A stretch of DNA of 64,000 nucleotides, from NCBI GenBank assembly GCA_027186245.1, contig CP114482.1:29717209-29781208 (forward strand). The letters run 5' to 3'. The position numbers and the translations under genes were made by a program. This DNA is from Coriaria nepalensis (Eukaryota; Streptophyta; Magnoliopsida; Cucurbitales; Coriariaceae). The notes beneath the pieces are model-generated. The model had not been told where the DNA came from and made no database searches. It saw only the letters and a program-made list of their open reading frames with translations. Each line of letters starts with the position of its first letter. The first letter of the stretch is position 1. Positions 37,220-51,706 of the stretch are shown here, one piece after another.

Positions 37220-40200
37220 TCAATAGATCAACTGCAAGTTACGCACGAAAGTCATGTTTAAAGGCCGAATTTCGTTCGAAGTGATTTAGAATGATTTACT
37301 GACTAAAAGAGACGCAAAAATATGACTTGAACGCTAAAAAATGCATAGTTGCCATCAATAGGTCAATTGCAAGTGATGCACGAAAGTCGCGTTTTAAATG
37401 CAAAAATAGAATTGGTTCGAAGTGCCTTCAAACAATTTAACGATTGAAAAGACGGAGTCATATGCTTTTTAATGCTAAAATAATGCATTGTTGTCTTCAA
37501 TAGATTAATTACAAGTCATGTAAGAAAATAATATTTGAAGGGCGAAAATAGAATTCGTTCGAACTAATTTAGAATGATTTAATGACTAGAAGAGACTCAG
37601 TGATATGAATTTAAGGCTAAACAAATGCATTGTTGGCGATAATAGATCAACTGCAAGTTACGCACGAAAGTCATGTTTAAATGCCGAATTTCATACGAAG
37701 TGATTTAGAATGATTTACTGACTAAAAGAGACGCAAATATATGACTTGAACGCTAAAAAATGCATAGTTGCGATCAATAGATCAATTGCAAGTTATGCAC
37801 GAAAGTCGCGTTTTAAATGCAAAAAGAGAATTGGTTCGAAGTGCCTTCAAACAATTTAATGATTGAAAAGACTGACTGATATGCTTTTTAATGCTAAAAT
37901 ATTGCATTGTTGTCTACAATAGATTAATTATAAGTTATGTAAGAAAATAATGTTTGAAGGGCGAAAATAGAATTCGTTCGAATTAATTTAGAATGATTTA
38001 TTGACTAAAAGAGACTCAATGACATGACTTTAAGGCTAAACAAATGCATTGTTGCCTTCAACAGATCAACTGCAAGTTACGCACGAAAGTCATGTTTAAA
38101 GGCCGAATTTCGTTCGAAGTGATTTAGAATGATTTACTGACTAAAAGAGACGCAAAAATATGACTTGAAAGCTGAAAAAGGCATAGTTGCCATCAATAGA
38201 TCAATTGCAAGTTATGCACGAAAGTCGCGTTTTAAATGCATAAAGAGAATTGGTTCGAAGTGCCTTCAAACAATTTAATGATTGAAAAGACTTAGTGATA
38301 TGCTTTTTAATGCTAAAATAATGCATTGTTGTCTTCAATAGATTAATTGCAAGTTATGTAAGAAAATAGTGTTTAAAAGGCGAAAATAGAATTCGATCGA
38401 ATTAATTTAGAATGATTTAATGACTAAATGAGACTCAATGACATGACTTTAAGGCTAAACAAATGCATTGTTGCCTTCAATAGATCTACTGCAAGTTACG
38501 CACGAAAGTCATGTTTAAAGGCCGAATTTCGTTCGATGTGATTTAGAATGATTTACTGACTAAAAGAGACGCAAAAATATGACTTGAACGCTAAAAAATG
38601 CATAGTTGGCATCAATAGATCAATTGCAAGTTACGCACGAAAGTCGCGTTTTAAATGCAAAAAGAGAATTGGTTCGAAGTGCCTTGAAACAATTTAATGA
38701 TTGAAAAGACTGAGTGATATGCTTTTTAATGCTAAAATATTGCATTGTTGTCTTCAATAGATTAATTATAAGTTATGTAAGAAAATAATGTTTGAAGGGC
38801 GAAAATAGAATTCGTTCGAATTAATTTAGAATGATTGAATGACTAAAAGAGACACAATGACATGACTTTAAGGCTAAACAAATGCATTGTTGCCTCCAAT
38901 AGATCAACTGCAAGTTACGCACGAAAGTCATGTTTAAAGGCCGAATTTCGTTCGAAGTGATTTAGAATGATTTACTGACTAAAAGAGACGCAAAAATATG
39001 ACTTGAACGCTAAAAAATGCATAGTTGCCATCAATAGATCAATTGCAAGTTATGCACGAAAGTCGCGTTTTAAATGCAAAAAGAGAATTGGTTCGAAGTG
39101 CCTTCAAACAATTTAATGATTGAAAAGACTGAGTGATATGCTTTTTAATGCTAAAATATTGCATTGTTGTCTTCGATAGATTAATTATAAGTTATGTAAG
39201 AAAATAATGTTTGAAGGGCGAAAATAGAATTCGTTCGAATTAATTTAGAATGATTTAATGACTAAAAGAGACTCAATGACATGACTTTAAGGCTAAACAA
39301 ATGCATTGTTGCCTTCAATAGATCAACTGCAAGTTACGCACGAAAGTCATGTTTAATGGCCGAATTTCGTTCGAAGTGATTTAGAATGATTTACTGACTA
39401 AAAGAGACGCAAAAATATGACTTGAACGCTAAAAAATGCATAGTTGCCATCAATAGGTCAATTGCAAGTTATGCACGAAAGTCGCGTTTTAAATGCAAAA
39501 ATAGAATTGGTTCGAAGTGCCTTCAAACAATTTAACGATTGAAAAGATGGAGTCATATGCTTTTTAATGCTAAAATAATGCATTGTTGTCTTAAATAGAT
39601 TAATTACAAGTTATGTAAGAAAATAATAATTGAAGGGCGAAAATAGAATTCGTTCGAACTAATTTAGAATGATTTAATGACTAGAAGAGACTCAGTGACA
39701 TGAATTTAAGGCTAAACAAATGCATTGTTGCCGATAATAGATCAACTGCAAGTTACGCACGAAAGTCATGTTTAAATGCCGAATTTCATACGAAGTGATT
39801 TAGAATGATTTACTGACTAAAAGAGACGCAAATATATGACTTGAACGCTAAAAAATGCATAGTTGCGATCAATAGATCAATTGCAAGTTATGCACGAAAG
39901 TCGCGTTTTAAATGCAAAAAGAGAATTGGTTCGAAGTGCCTTCAAACAATTTAATGATTGAAAAGACTGACTGATATGCTTTTTAATGCTAAAATATTGC
40001 ATTGTTGTCTTCAATAGATTAATTATAAGTTATGTAAGAAAATAATGTTTGAAGGGCGAAAATAGAATTCGTTCGAATTAATTTAGAATGATTTAATGAC
40101 TAAAAGAGACACAATGACATGACTTTAAGGCTAAACAAATGCATTGCTGCCTTCAATAGATCAACTGCAAGTTACGCACGAAAGTCATGTTTAAAGGCCG

Positions 40201-42886
40201 AATTTCGTTCGAAGTGATTTAGAATGATTTACTGACTAAAAGAGACGCAAAAATATGACTTGAACGCTAAAAAATGCATAGTTGCCATCAATAGGTCAAT
40301 TGCAAGTGATGCACGAAAGTCGCGTTTTAAATGCAAAAATAGAATTGGTTCGAAGTGCCTTCAAACAATTTAACGATTGAAAAGACGGAGTCATATGCTT
40401 TTTAATGCTAAAATAATGCATTGTTGTCTTCAATAGATTAATTACAAGTCATGTAAGAAAATAATATTTGAAGGGCGAAAATAGAATTCGTTCGAACTAA
40501 TTTAGAATGATTTAATGACTAGAAGAGACTCAGTGATATGAATTTAAGGCTAAACAAATGCATTGTTGGCGATAATAGATCAACTGCAAGTTACGCACGA
40601 AAGTCATGTTTAAATGCCGAATTTCATACGAAGTGATTTAGAATGATTTACTGACTAAAAGAGACGCAAATATATGACTTGAACGCTAAAAAATGCATAG
40701 TTGCGATCAATAGATCAATTGCAAGTTATGCACGAAAGTCGCGTTTTAAATGCAAAAAGAGAATTGGTTCGAAGTGCCTTCAAACAATTTAATGATTGAA
40801 AAGACTGACTGATATGCTTTTTAATGCTAAAATATTGCATTGTTGTCTACAATAGATTAATTATAAGTTATGTAAGAAAATAATGTTTGAAGGGCGAAAA
40901 TAGAATTCGTTCGAATTAATTTAGAATGATTTATTGACTAAAAGAGACTCAATGACATGACTTTAAGGCTAAACAAATGCATTGTTGCCTTCAACAGATC
41001 AACTGCAAGTTACGCACGAAAGTCATGTTTAAAGGCCGAATTTCGTTCGAAGTGATTTAGAATGATTTACTGACTAAAAGAGACGCAAAAATATGACTTG
41101 AAAGCTGAAAAAGGCATAGTTGCCATCAATAGATCAATTGCAAGTTATGCACGAAAGTCGCGTTTTAAATGCATAAAGAGAATTGGTTCGAAGTGCCTTC
41201 AAACAATTTAATGATTGAAAAGACTTAGTGATATGCTTTTTAATGCTAAAATAATGCATTGTTGTCTTCAATAGATTAATTGCAAGTTATGTAAGAAAAT
41301 AGTGTTTAAAAGGCGAAAATAGAATTCGATCGAATTAATTTAGAATGATTTAATGACTAAATGAGACTCAATGACATGACTTTAAGGCTAAACAAATGCA
41401 TTGTTGCCTTCAATAGATCTACTGCAAGTTACGCACGAAAGTCATGTTTAAAGGCCGAATTTCGTTCGATGTGATTTAGAATGATTTACTGACTAAAAGA
41501 GACGCAAAAATATGACTTGAACGCTAAAAAATGCATAGTTGGCATCAATAGATCAATTGCAAGTTACGCACGAAAGTCGCGTTTTAAATGCAAAAAGAGA
41601 ATTGGTTCGAAGTGCCTTGAAACAATTTAATGATTGAAAAGACTGAGTGATATGCTTTTTAATGCTAAAATATTGCATTGTTGTCTTCAATAGATTAATT
41701 ATAAGTTATGTAAGAAAATAATGTTTGAAGGGCGAAAATAGAATTCGTTCGAATTAATTTAGAATGATTGAATGACTAAAAGAGACACAATGACATGACT
41801 TTAAGGCTAAACAAATGCATTGTTGCCTCCAATAGATCAACTGCAAGTTACGCACGAAAGTCATGTTTAAAGGCCGAATTTCGTTCGAAGTGATTTAGAA
41901 TGATTTACTGACTAAAAGAGACGCAAAAATATGACTTGAACGCTAAAAAATGCATAGTTGCCATCAATAGATCAATTGCAAGTTATGCACGAAAGTCGCG
42001 TTTTAAATGCAAAAAGAGAATTGGTTCGAAGTGCCTTCAAACAATTTAATGATTGAAAAGACTGAGTGATATGCTTTTTAATGCTAAAATATTGCATTGT
42101 TGTCTTCGATAGATTAATTATAAGTTATGTAAGAAAATAATGTTTGAAGGGCGAAAATAGAATTCGTTCGAATTAATTTAGAATGATTTAATGACTAAAA
42201 GAGACTCAATGACATGACTTTAAGGCTAAACAAATGCATTGTTGCCTTCAATAGATCAACTGCAAGTTACGCACGAAAGTCATGTTTAATGGCCGAATTT
42301 CGTTCGAAGTGATTTAGAATGATTTACTGACTAAAAGAGACGCAAAAATATGACTTGAACGCTAAAAAATGCATAGTTGCCATCAATAGGTCAATTGCAA
42401 GTTATGCACGAAAGTCGCGTTTTAAATGCAAAAATAGAATTGGTTCGAAGTGCCTTCAAACAATTTAACGATTGAAAAGACGGAGTCATATGCTTTTTAA
42501 TGCTAAAATAATGCATTGTTGTCTTAAATAGATTAATTACAAGTTATGTAAGAAAATAATAATTGAAGGGCGAAAATAGAATTCGTTCGAACTAATTTAG
42601 AATGATTTAATGACTAGAAGAGACTCAGTGACATGAATTTAAGGCTAAACAAATGCATTGTTGCCGATAATAGATCAACTGCAAGTTACGCACGAAAGTC
42701 ATGTTTAAATGCCGAATTTCATACGAAGTGATTTAGAATGATTTACTGACTAAAAGAGACGCAAATATATGACTTGAACGCTAAAAAATGCATAGTTGCG
42801 ATCAATAGATCAATTGCAAGTTATGCACGAAAGTCGCGTTTTAAATGCAAAAAGAGAATTGGTTCGAAGTGCCTTCAAACAATTTA
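37220..42886 (+). repeat. 2933-bp (seven-unit) tandem duplication, nearly identical
   Basis: 37,220-39,953 is copied at 40,153-42,886. Rare markers at 2,933-bp spacing: AAGTGATGCACG at 37,371 and 40,304; AAATGCATAAAGAG near 38,235 and 41,168; AGACTTAGTG near 38,288 and 41,221; ATAGATCTACTGC near 38,481 and 41,414; GCCTTGAAACAATT near 38,682 and 41,615. I noticed only isolated substitutions between copies, such as GATGGAGTC near 39,547 against GACGGAGTC near 42,480. With the 42-48 kb HOR next to it, this appears to be one of the youngest amplifications in the window. Confidence 0.92.
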
Positions 42887-45800
42887 ACGATTGAAAAGAC
42901 TGAGTGATATGCTTTTTAATGCTAAAATAATGCATTGTTGTCTTCAATAGATTAATTGCAAGTTATGTAAGAAAATAATGTTTGAAAGGCAAAAATAGAA
43001 TTCGGTCGAATTAAGTTAGAATGATTTAATGACTAAAAGAGACACAATGACATGACTTTAAGGCTAAACAAATGCATTGCTGCCTTCAATAGATCAACTG
43101 CAAGTTACGCACGAAAGTCATGTTTAAAGGCCGAATTTCGTTCGAAGTGATTTAGAATGATTTACTGACTAAAAGAGACGCAAAAATATGACTTGAACGC
43201 TAAAAAATGCATAGTTGCCATCAATAGATCAATTGCAAGTTATGCACGAAAGTCGCGTTTTAAATGCAAAAAGAGAATTGGTTCGAAGTGCCTTCAAACA
43301 ATTTAATGATTGAAAAGACTGACTGATATGCTTTTTAATGCTAAAATATTGCATTGTTGTCTTCAATAGATTAATTATAAGTTATGTAAGAAAATAATGT
43401 TTGAAGGGCGAAAATAGAATTCGTTCGAATTAATTTAGAATGATTTAATGACTAAAAGAGACTCAATGACATGATTTTAAGGCTAAATAAATGCATTGTT
43501 GCCATCAATCGATCAACTGCAAGTTACGCACGAAAGTCATGTTTAAAGGCCGAATTTCGTTCGAAGTGATTTAGAATGATTTACTGACAAAAAGAGACGC
43601 AAAAATATGACTTGAAAGCTAAAAAAGGCATAGTTGCCATCAATAGATCAATTGCAAGTTATGCACGAAAGTCGCGTTTTAAATGCAAAAAGAGAATTGG
43701 TTCGAAGTGCCTTCAAACAATTTAATGATTGAAAAGACTGAGTGATATGCTTTTTAATGCTAAAATAATGCATTGTTGTCTTCAATAGATTAATTGCAAG
43801 TTATGTAAGAAAATAGTGTTTTAAAGGCGAAAATAGAATTCGATCGAATTAATTTAGAATGATTTAATGACTAAAAGAGGCTCAATGACATGACTTTAAG
43901 GCTAAACAAATGCATTGTTGCCTTCAATAGATCAACTGCAAGTTACGCACGAAAGTCATGTTTAATGGCCGAATTTCGTTCGAAGTGATTTAGAATGATT
44001 TACTGACTAAAAGAGACGCAAAAATATGACTTGAACGCTAAAAAATGCATAGTTGCCATCAATAGGTCAATTGCAAGTTATGCACGAAAGTCGCGTTTTA
44101 AATGCAAAAATAGAATTGGTTCGAAGTGCCTTCAAACAATTTAACGATTGAAAAGACGGAGTCATATGCTTTTTAATGCTAAAATAATGCATTGTTGTCT
44201 TAAATAGATTAATTACAAGTTATGTAAGAAAATAATAATTGAAGGGCGAAAATAGAATTCGTTCGAACTAATTTAGAATGATTTAATGACTAGAAGAGAC
44301 TCAGTGACATGAATTTAAGGCTAAACAAATGCATTGTTGCCGATAATAGATCAACTGCAAGTTACGCATGAAAGTCATGTTTAAATGCCGAATTTCATAC
44401 GAAGTGATTTAGAATGATTTACTGACTAAAAGAGACGCAAATATATGACTTGAACGCTAAAAAATGCATAGTTGCGATCAATAGATCAATTGCAAGTTAT
44501 GCACGAAAGTCGCGTTTTAAATGCAAAAAGAGAATTGGTTCGAAGTGCCTTCAAACAATTTAACGATTGAAAAGACTGAGTCATATGCTTTTTAATGCTA
44601 AAATAATGCATTGTTGTCTTCAATAGATTAATTGCAAGTTATGTAAGAAAATAATGTTTGAAAGGCAAAAATAGAATTCGGTCGAATTAAGTTAGAATGA
44701 TTTAATGACTAAAAGAGACACAATGACATGACTTTAAGGCTAAACAAATGCATTGCTGCCTTCAATAGATCAACTGCAAGTTACGCACGAAAGTCATGTT
44801 TAAAGGCCGAATTTCGTTCGAAGTGATTTAGAATGATTTACTGACTAAAAGAGACGCAAAAATATGACTTGAACGCTAAAAAATGCATAGTTGCCATCAA
44901 TAGATCAATTGCAAGTTATGCACGAAAGTCGCGTTTTAAATGCAAAAAGAGAATTGGTTCGAAGTGCCTTCAAACAATTTAATGATTGAAAAGACTGACT
45001 GATATGCTTTTTAATGCTAAAATATTGCATTGTTGTCTTCAATAGATTAATTATAAGTTATGTAAGAAAATAATGTTTGAAGGGCGAAAATAGAATTCGT
45101 TCGAATTAATTTAGAATGATTTAATGACTAAAAGAGACTCAATGACATGACTTTAAGGCTAAACAAATGCATTGTTGCCTTCAATAGATCAACTGCAAGT
45201 TACGCACGAAAGTCATGTTTAATGGCCGAATTTCGTTCGAAGTGATTTAGAATGATTTACTGACTAAAAGAGACGCAAAAATATGACTTGAACGCTAAAA
45301 AATGCATAGTTGCCATCAATAGGTCAATTGCAAGTTATGCACGAAAGTCGCGTTTTAAATGCAAAAATAGAATTGGTTCGAAGTGCCTTCAAACAATTTA
45401 ACGATTGAAAAGACGGAGTCATATGCTTTTTAATGCTAAAATAATGCATTGTTGTCTTAAATAGATTAATTACAAGTTATGTAAGAAAATAATAATTGAA
45501 GGGCGAAAATAGAATTCGTTCGAACTAATTTAGAATGATTTAATGACTAGAAGAGACTCAGTGACATGAATTTAAGGCTAAACAAATGCATTGTTGCCGA
45601 TAATAGATCAACTGCAAGTTACGCACGAAAGTCATGTTTAAATGCCGAATTTCATACGAAGTGATTTAGAATGATTTACTGACTAAAAGAGACGCAAATA
45701 TATGACTTGAACGCTAAAAAATGCATAGTTGCGATCAATAGATCAATTGCAAGTTATGCACGAAAGTCGCGTTTTAAATGCAAAAAGAGAATTGGTTCGA

Positions 45801-48460
45801 AGTGCCTTCAAACAATTTAACGATTGAAAAGACTGAGTGATATGCTTTTTAATGCTAAAATAATGCATTGTTGTCTTCAATAGATTAATTGCAAGTTATG
45901 TAAGAAAATAATGTTTGAAAGGCAAAAATAGAATTCGGTCGAATTAAGTTAGAATGATTTAATGACTAAAAGAGACACAATGACATGACTTTAAGGCTAA
46001 ACAAATGCATTGCTGCCTTCAATAGATCAACTGCAAGTTACGCACGAAAGTCATGTTTAAAGGCCGAATTTCGTTCGAAGTGATTTAGAATGATTTACTG
46101 ACTAAAAGAGACGCAAAAATATGACTTGAACGCTAAAAAATGCATAGTTGCCATCAATAGATCAATTGCAAGTTATGCACGAAAGTCGCGTTTTAAATGC
46201 AAAAAGAGAATTGGTTCGAAGTGCCTTCAAACAATTTAATGATTGAAAAGACTGACTGATATGCTTTTTAATGCTAAAATATTGCATTGTTGTCTTCAAT
46301 AGATTAATTATAAGTTATGTAAGAAAATAATGTTTGAAGGGCGAAAATAGAATTCGTTCGAATTAATTTAGAATGATTTAATGACTAAAAGAGACTCAAT
46401 GACATGATTTTAAGGCTAAATAAATGCATTGTTGCCATCAATCGATCAACTGCAAGTTACGCACGAAAGTCATGTTTAAAGGCCGAATTTCGTTCGAAGT
46501 GATTTAGAATGATTTACTGACAAAAAGAGACGCAAAAATATGACTTGAAAGCTAAAAAAGGCATAGTTGCCATCAATAGATCAATTGCAAGTTATGCACG
46601 AAAGTCGCGTTTTAAATGCAAAAAGAGAATTGGTTCGAAGTGCCTTCAAACAATTTAATGATTGAAAAGACTGAGTGATATGCTTTTTAATGCTAAAATA
46701 ATGCATTGTTGTCTTCAATAGATTAATTGCAAGTTATGTAAGAAAATAGTGTTTTAAAGGCGAAAATAGAATTCGATCGAATTAATTTAGAATGATTTAA
46801 TGACTAAAAGAGGCTCAATGACATGACTGTAAGGCTAAACAAATGCATTGTTGCCTTCAATAGATCAACTGCAAGTTACGCACGAAAGTCATGTTTAATG
46901 GCCGAATTTCGTTCGAAGTGATTTAGAATGATTTACTGACTAAAAGAGACGCAAAAATATGACTTGAACGCTAAAAAATGCATAGTTGCCATCAATAGGT
47001 CAATTGCAAGTTATGCACGAAAGTCGCGTTTTAAATGCAAAAATAGAATTGGTTCGAAGTGCCTTCAAACAATTTAACGATTGAAAAGACGGAGTCATAT
47101 GCTTTTTAATGCTAAAATAATGCATTGTTGTCTTAAATAGATTAATTACAAGTTATGTAAGAAAATAATAATTGAAGGGCGAAAATAGAATTCGTTCGAA
47201 CTAATTTAGAATGATTTAATGACTAGAAGAGACTCAGTGACATGAATTTAAGGCTAAACAAATGCATTGTTGCCGATAATAGATCAACTGCAAGTTACGC
47301 ATGAAAGTCATGTTTAAATGCCGAATTTCATACGAAGTGATTTAGAATGATTTACTGACTAAAAGAGACGCAAATATATGACTTGAACGCTAAAAAATGC
47401 ATAGTTGCGATCAATAGATCAATTGCAAGTTATGCACGAAAGTCGCGTTTTAAATGCAAAAAGAGAATTGGTTCGAAGTGCCTTCAAACAATTTAACGAT
47501 TGAAAAGACTGAGTCATATGCTTTTTAATGCTAAAATAATGCATTGTTGTCTTCAATAGATTAATTGCAAGTTATGTAAGAAAATAATGTTTGAAAGGCA
47601 AAAATAGAATTCGGTCGAATTAAGTTAGAATGATTTAATGACTAAAAGAGACACAATGACATGACTTTAAGGCTAAACAAATGCATTGCTGCCTTCAATA
47701 GATCAACTGCAAGTTACGCACGAAAGTCATGTTTAAAGGCCGAATTTCGTTCGAAGTGATTTAGAATGATTTACTGACTAAAAGAGACGCAAAAATATGA
47801 CTTGAACGCTAAAAAATGCATAGTTGCCATCAATAGATCAATTGCAAGTTATGCACGAAAGTCGCGTTTTAAATGCAAAAAGAGAATTGGTTCGAAGTGC
47901 CTTCAAACAATTTAATGATTGAAAAGACTGACTGATATGCTTTTTAATGCTAAAATATTGCATTGTTGTCTTCAATAGATTAATTATAAGTTATGTAAGA
48001 AAATAATGTTTGAAGGGCGAAAATAGAATTCGTTCGAATTAATTTAGAATGATTTAATGACTAAAAGAGACTCAATGACATGATTTTAAGGCTAAATAAA
48101 TGCATTGTTGCCATCAATCGATCAACTGCAAGTTACGCACGAAAGTCATGTTTAAAGGCCGAATTTCGTTCGAAGTGATTTAGAATGATTTACTGACAAA
48201 AAGAGACGCAAAAATATGACTTGAAAGCTAAAAAAGGCATAGTTGCCATCAATAGATCAATTGCAAGTTATGCACGAAAGTCGCGTTTTAAATGCAAAAA
48301 GAGAATTGGTTCGAAGTGCCTTCAAACAATTTAATGATTGAAAAGACTGAGTGATATGCTTTTTAATGCTAAAATAATGCATTGTTGTCTTCAATAGATT
48401 AATTGCAAGTTATGTAAGAAAATAGTGTTTTAAAGGCGAAAATAGAATTCGATCGAATTA
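42110..48460 (+). repeat. Nested HOR: 2933-bp repeat built from 1676-bp and 1257-bp sub-blocks
   Basis: 42,110-45,149 matches 45,043-48,082 at a shift of 2,933 bp (7 units). Within it, the A' variant CTTAAATAGATTAATTAC occurs at 42,524, 44,200 and 45,457 and again near 47,133, i.e. steps of 1,676, 1,257 and 1,676 bp (4, 3 and 4 units). GTGTTTTAAAGGCG at 43,816, 46,749 and 48,425 shows steps of 2,933 and 1,676. One substitution, CATGACTGTAAGG near 46,822, is private to the second copy. A seven-unit period with an internal 4+3 structure is what repeated exchange between offset copies would give. Confidence 0.88.
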
Positions 48461-49934
48461 ATTTAGAAGGATTTAATGACTAAATGAGACTCAATGACAT
48501 GACTTTAAGGCTAAACAAATGCATTGTTGCCTTCAATAGATCAACTGCAAGTTACGCACGAAAGTCATGTTTAAAGGCCGAATTTCGTTCGATGTGATTT
48601 AGAATGATTTACTGACTAAAAGAGATGCAAAAATATGACTTGAACGCTAAAAAATGCATAGTTGCCATCAATAGATCAATTGCAAGTTATGCACGAAAGT
48701 CACGTTTTAAATGCAAAAAGAGAATTGGTTCGAAGTGCCTTCAAATAATTTAATGATTGAAAAGACTGACTGATATGCTTTTTAATACTAAAATATTGCA
48801 TTGTTGTCTTCGATAGATTAATTATAAGTTATGTAAGAAAATAATGTTTGAAGGGCGAAAATAGAATTCGTTCGAATTAATTTAGAATGATTTAATGACT
48901 AAAAGAGACTCAATGACATGACTTTAAGGCTAAACAAATGCATTGTTGCCTTCAATAGATCAACTGCAAGTTACGCACGAAAGTCATGTTTAAATGCCGA
49001 ATTTCATACGAAGTGATTTAGAATGATTTACTGACTAAAAGAGACGCAAATATATGACTTGAACGCTAAAAAATGCATAGTTGCGATCAATAGATCAATT
49101 GCAAGTTATGCACGAAAATCGCGTTTTAAATGCAAAAAGAGAATTGGTTCGAAGTGCCTTCAAACAATTTAATGATTGAAAAGACTGAGTGATGTGCTTT
49201 TTAATGCTAAAATAATGCATTGTTGTCTTCAATAGATTAATTGCAAGTTATGTAAGAAAATAATGTTTGAAAGGCAAAAATAGAATTCGGTCGAATTAAG
49301 TTAGAATGATTTAATGACTAAAAGAGACACAATGACATGACTTTAAGGCTAAACAAATGCATTGTTGCCTTCAATAGATCAACTGCAAGTTACGCACGAA
49401 AGTCATGTTTAAAGGCCGAATTTCGTTCGATTTGATTTAGAATGATTTACTGACTAAAAGAGATGCAAAAATATGACTTGAACGCTAAAAAATGCATAGT
49501 TGCCATCAATAGGTCAATTGCAAGTTATGCACGAAAGTCGCGTTTTAAATGCAAAAATAGAATTGGTTCGAAGTGCCTTCAAACAATTTAACGATTGAAA
49601 AGACGGAGTCATATGCTTTTTAATGCTAAAATAATGCATTGTTGTCTTCAATAGATTAATTACAAGTTATGTAAGAAAATAATAATTGAAGGGCGAAAAT
49701 AGAACTCGTTCGAACTAATTTAGAATGATTTAATGACTAGAAGAGACTCAGTGACATGAATTTAAGGCTAAACAAATGCATTGTTGCCGATAATAGATCA
49801 ACTGCAAGTTACGCACGAAAGTCATGTTTAAATGCCGAATTTCATACGAAGTGATTTAGAATGATTTACTGACTAAAAGAGACGCAAATATATGACTTGA
49901 ACGCTAAAAAATGCATAGTTGCGATCAATAGATC

Positions 49935-51706
49935 AATTGCAAGTTATGCACGAAAGTCGCGTTTTAAATGCAAAAAGAGAATTGGTTCGAAGTGCCTTCA
50001 AACAATTTAATGATTGAAAAGACTGAGTGATGTGCTTTTTAATGCTAAAATAATGCATTGTTGTCTTCAATAGATTAATTGCAAGTTATGTAAGAAAATA
50101 ATGTTTGAAAGGCAAAAATAGAATTCGGTCGAATTAAGTTAGAATGATTTAATGACTAAAAGAGACACAATGACATGACTTTAAGGCTAAACAAATGCAT
50201 TGTTGCCTTCAATAGATCAACTGCAAGTTACGCACGAAAGTCATGTTTAAAGGCCGAATTTCGTTCGAAGTGATTTAGAATGATTTACTGACTAAAAGAG
50301 ACGCAAAAATATGACTTGAACGCAAAAAAATGCATAGTTGCCATCAATAGATCAATTGCAAGTTATGCACGAAAGTCGCGTTTTAAATGCAAAAAGAGAA
50401 TTGGTTCGAAGTGCCTTCAAACAATTTAATGATTGAAAAGATTGAGTGATATGCTTTTTAATGCTAAAATAATGCATTGTTGTCTTCAATAGATTAATTA
50501 CAAGTTATGTAAGAAAATAATATTTGAAGGGCGAAAATAGAATTCGTTCGAACTAATTTAGAATGATTTAATGACTAGAAGAGACTCAGTGACATGAATT
50601 TAAGGCGAAAGAAACGCATTGTTCCCTACAATAGATCAACTGCAAGTTATGCACGAAAGTCATGTTTAAATGCCGAATTTCATACTAAGTGATTTAGAAT
50701 GATTTACTGACTAAAAGAGACGCAAAAATATGACTTGAACGTTAAAAAATGCATAGTTGCCTTCAATAAATCAATTGCAAGTTATGCACGAAAGTCGCGT
50801 TTTAAATGCAAAAAGAGAATTGGTTCGAAGTGCCTTCAAACAATTTAATGATTGAAAAGACTGAGTGATGTGCTTTTTAATGCTAAAATAATGCATTGTT
50901 GTCTTCAATAGATTAATTGCAAGTTATGTAAGAAAATAATGTTTGAAAGGCAAAAATAGAATTCGGTCGAATTAAGTTAGAATGATTTAATGACTAAAAG
51001 AGACACAATGACATGACTTTAAGGCTAAACAAATGCATTGTTGCCTTCAATAGATCAACTGCAAGTTACGCACGAAAGTCATGTTTAAAGGCCGAATTTC
51101 GTTCGAAGTGATTTAGAATGATTTACTGACTAAAAGAGACGCAAAAATATGACTTGAACGCAAAAAAATGCATAGTTGCCATCAATAGATCAATTGCAAG
51201 TTATGCACGAAAGTCGCGTTTTAAATGCAAAAAGAGAATTGGTTCGAAGTGCCTTCAAACAATTTAATGATTGAAAAGATTGAGTGATATGCTTTTTAAT
51301 GCTAAAATAATGCATTGTTGTCTTCAATAGATTAATTACAAGTTATGTAAGAAAATAATATTTGAAGGGCGAAAATAGAATTCGTTCGAACTAATTTAGA
51401 ATGATTTAATGACTAGAAGAGACTCAGTGACATGAATTTAAGGCGAAAGAAACGCATTGTTCCCTACAATAGATCAACTGCAAGTTATGCACGAAAGTCA
51501 TGTTTAAATGCCGAATTTCATACTAAGTGATTTAGAATGATTTACTGACTAAAAGAGACGCAAAAATATGACTTGAACGTTAAAAAATGCATAGTTGCCT
51601 TCAATAAATCAATTGCAAGTTATGCACGAAAGTCGCGTTTTAAATGCAAAAAGAGAATTGGTTCGAAGTGCCTTCAAACAATTTAATGATTGAAAAGACT
51701 GAGTGA
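49935..51706 (+). repeat. 838-bp (two-unit) tandem duplication
   Basis: GAGTGATGTGCTTTTTAATG sits at about 49,188, 50,026 and 50,864 in steps of 838 bp. The blocks 50,029-50,866 and 50,867-51,704 also share GAACGCAAAAAAATGC (near 50,319 and 51,157), AAAGATTGAGTG, and AAACGCATTGTTCCCTAC (near 50,612 and 51,450). They look identical by eye. The first 838-bp interval (49,191-50,028) matches only in its first half, so the last step is the most recent. Confidence 0.88.

Noticed and set aside
49191..51706. Treating the near-identical copies as an assembly error.
   Set aside because: This is possible for any very similar tandem copy and cannot be excluded here. However, most duplicated blocks carry private substitutions and are mosaics with different edges, which simple assembly duplication would not produce.
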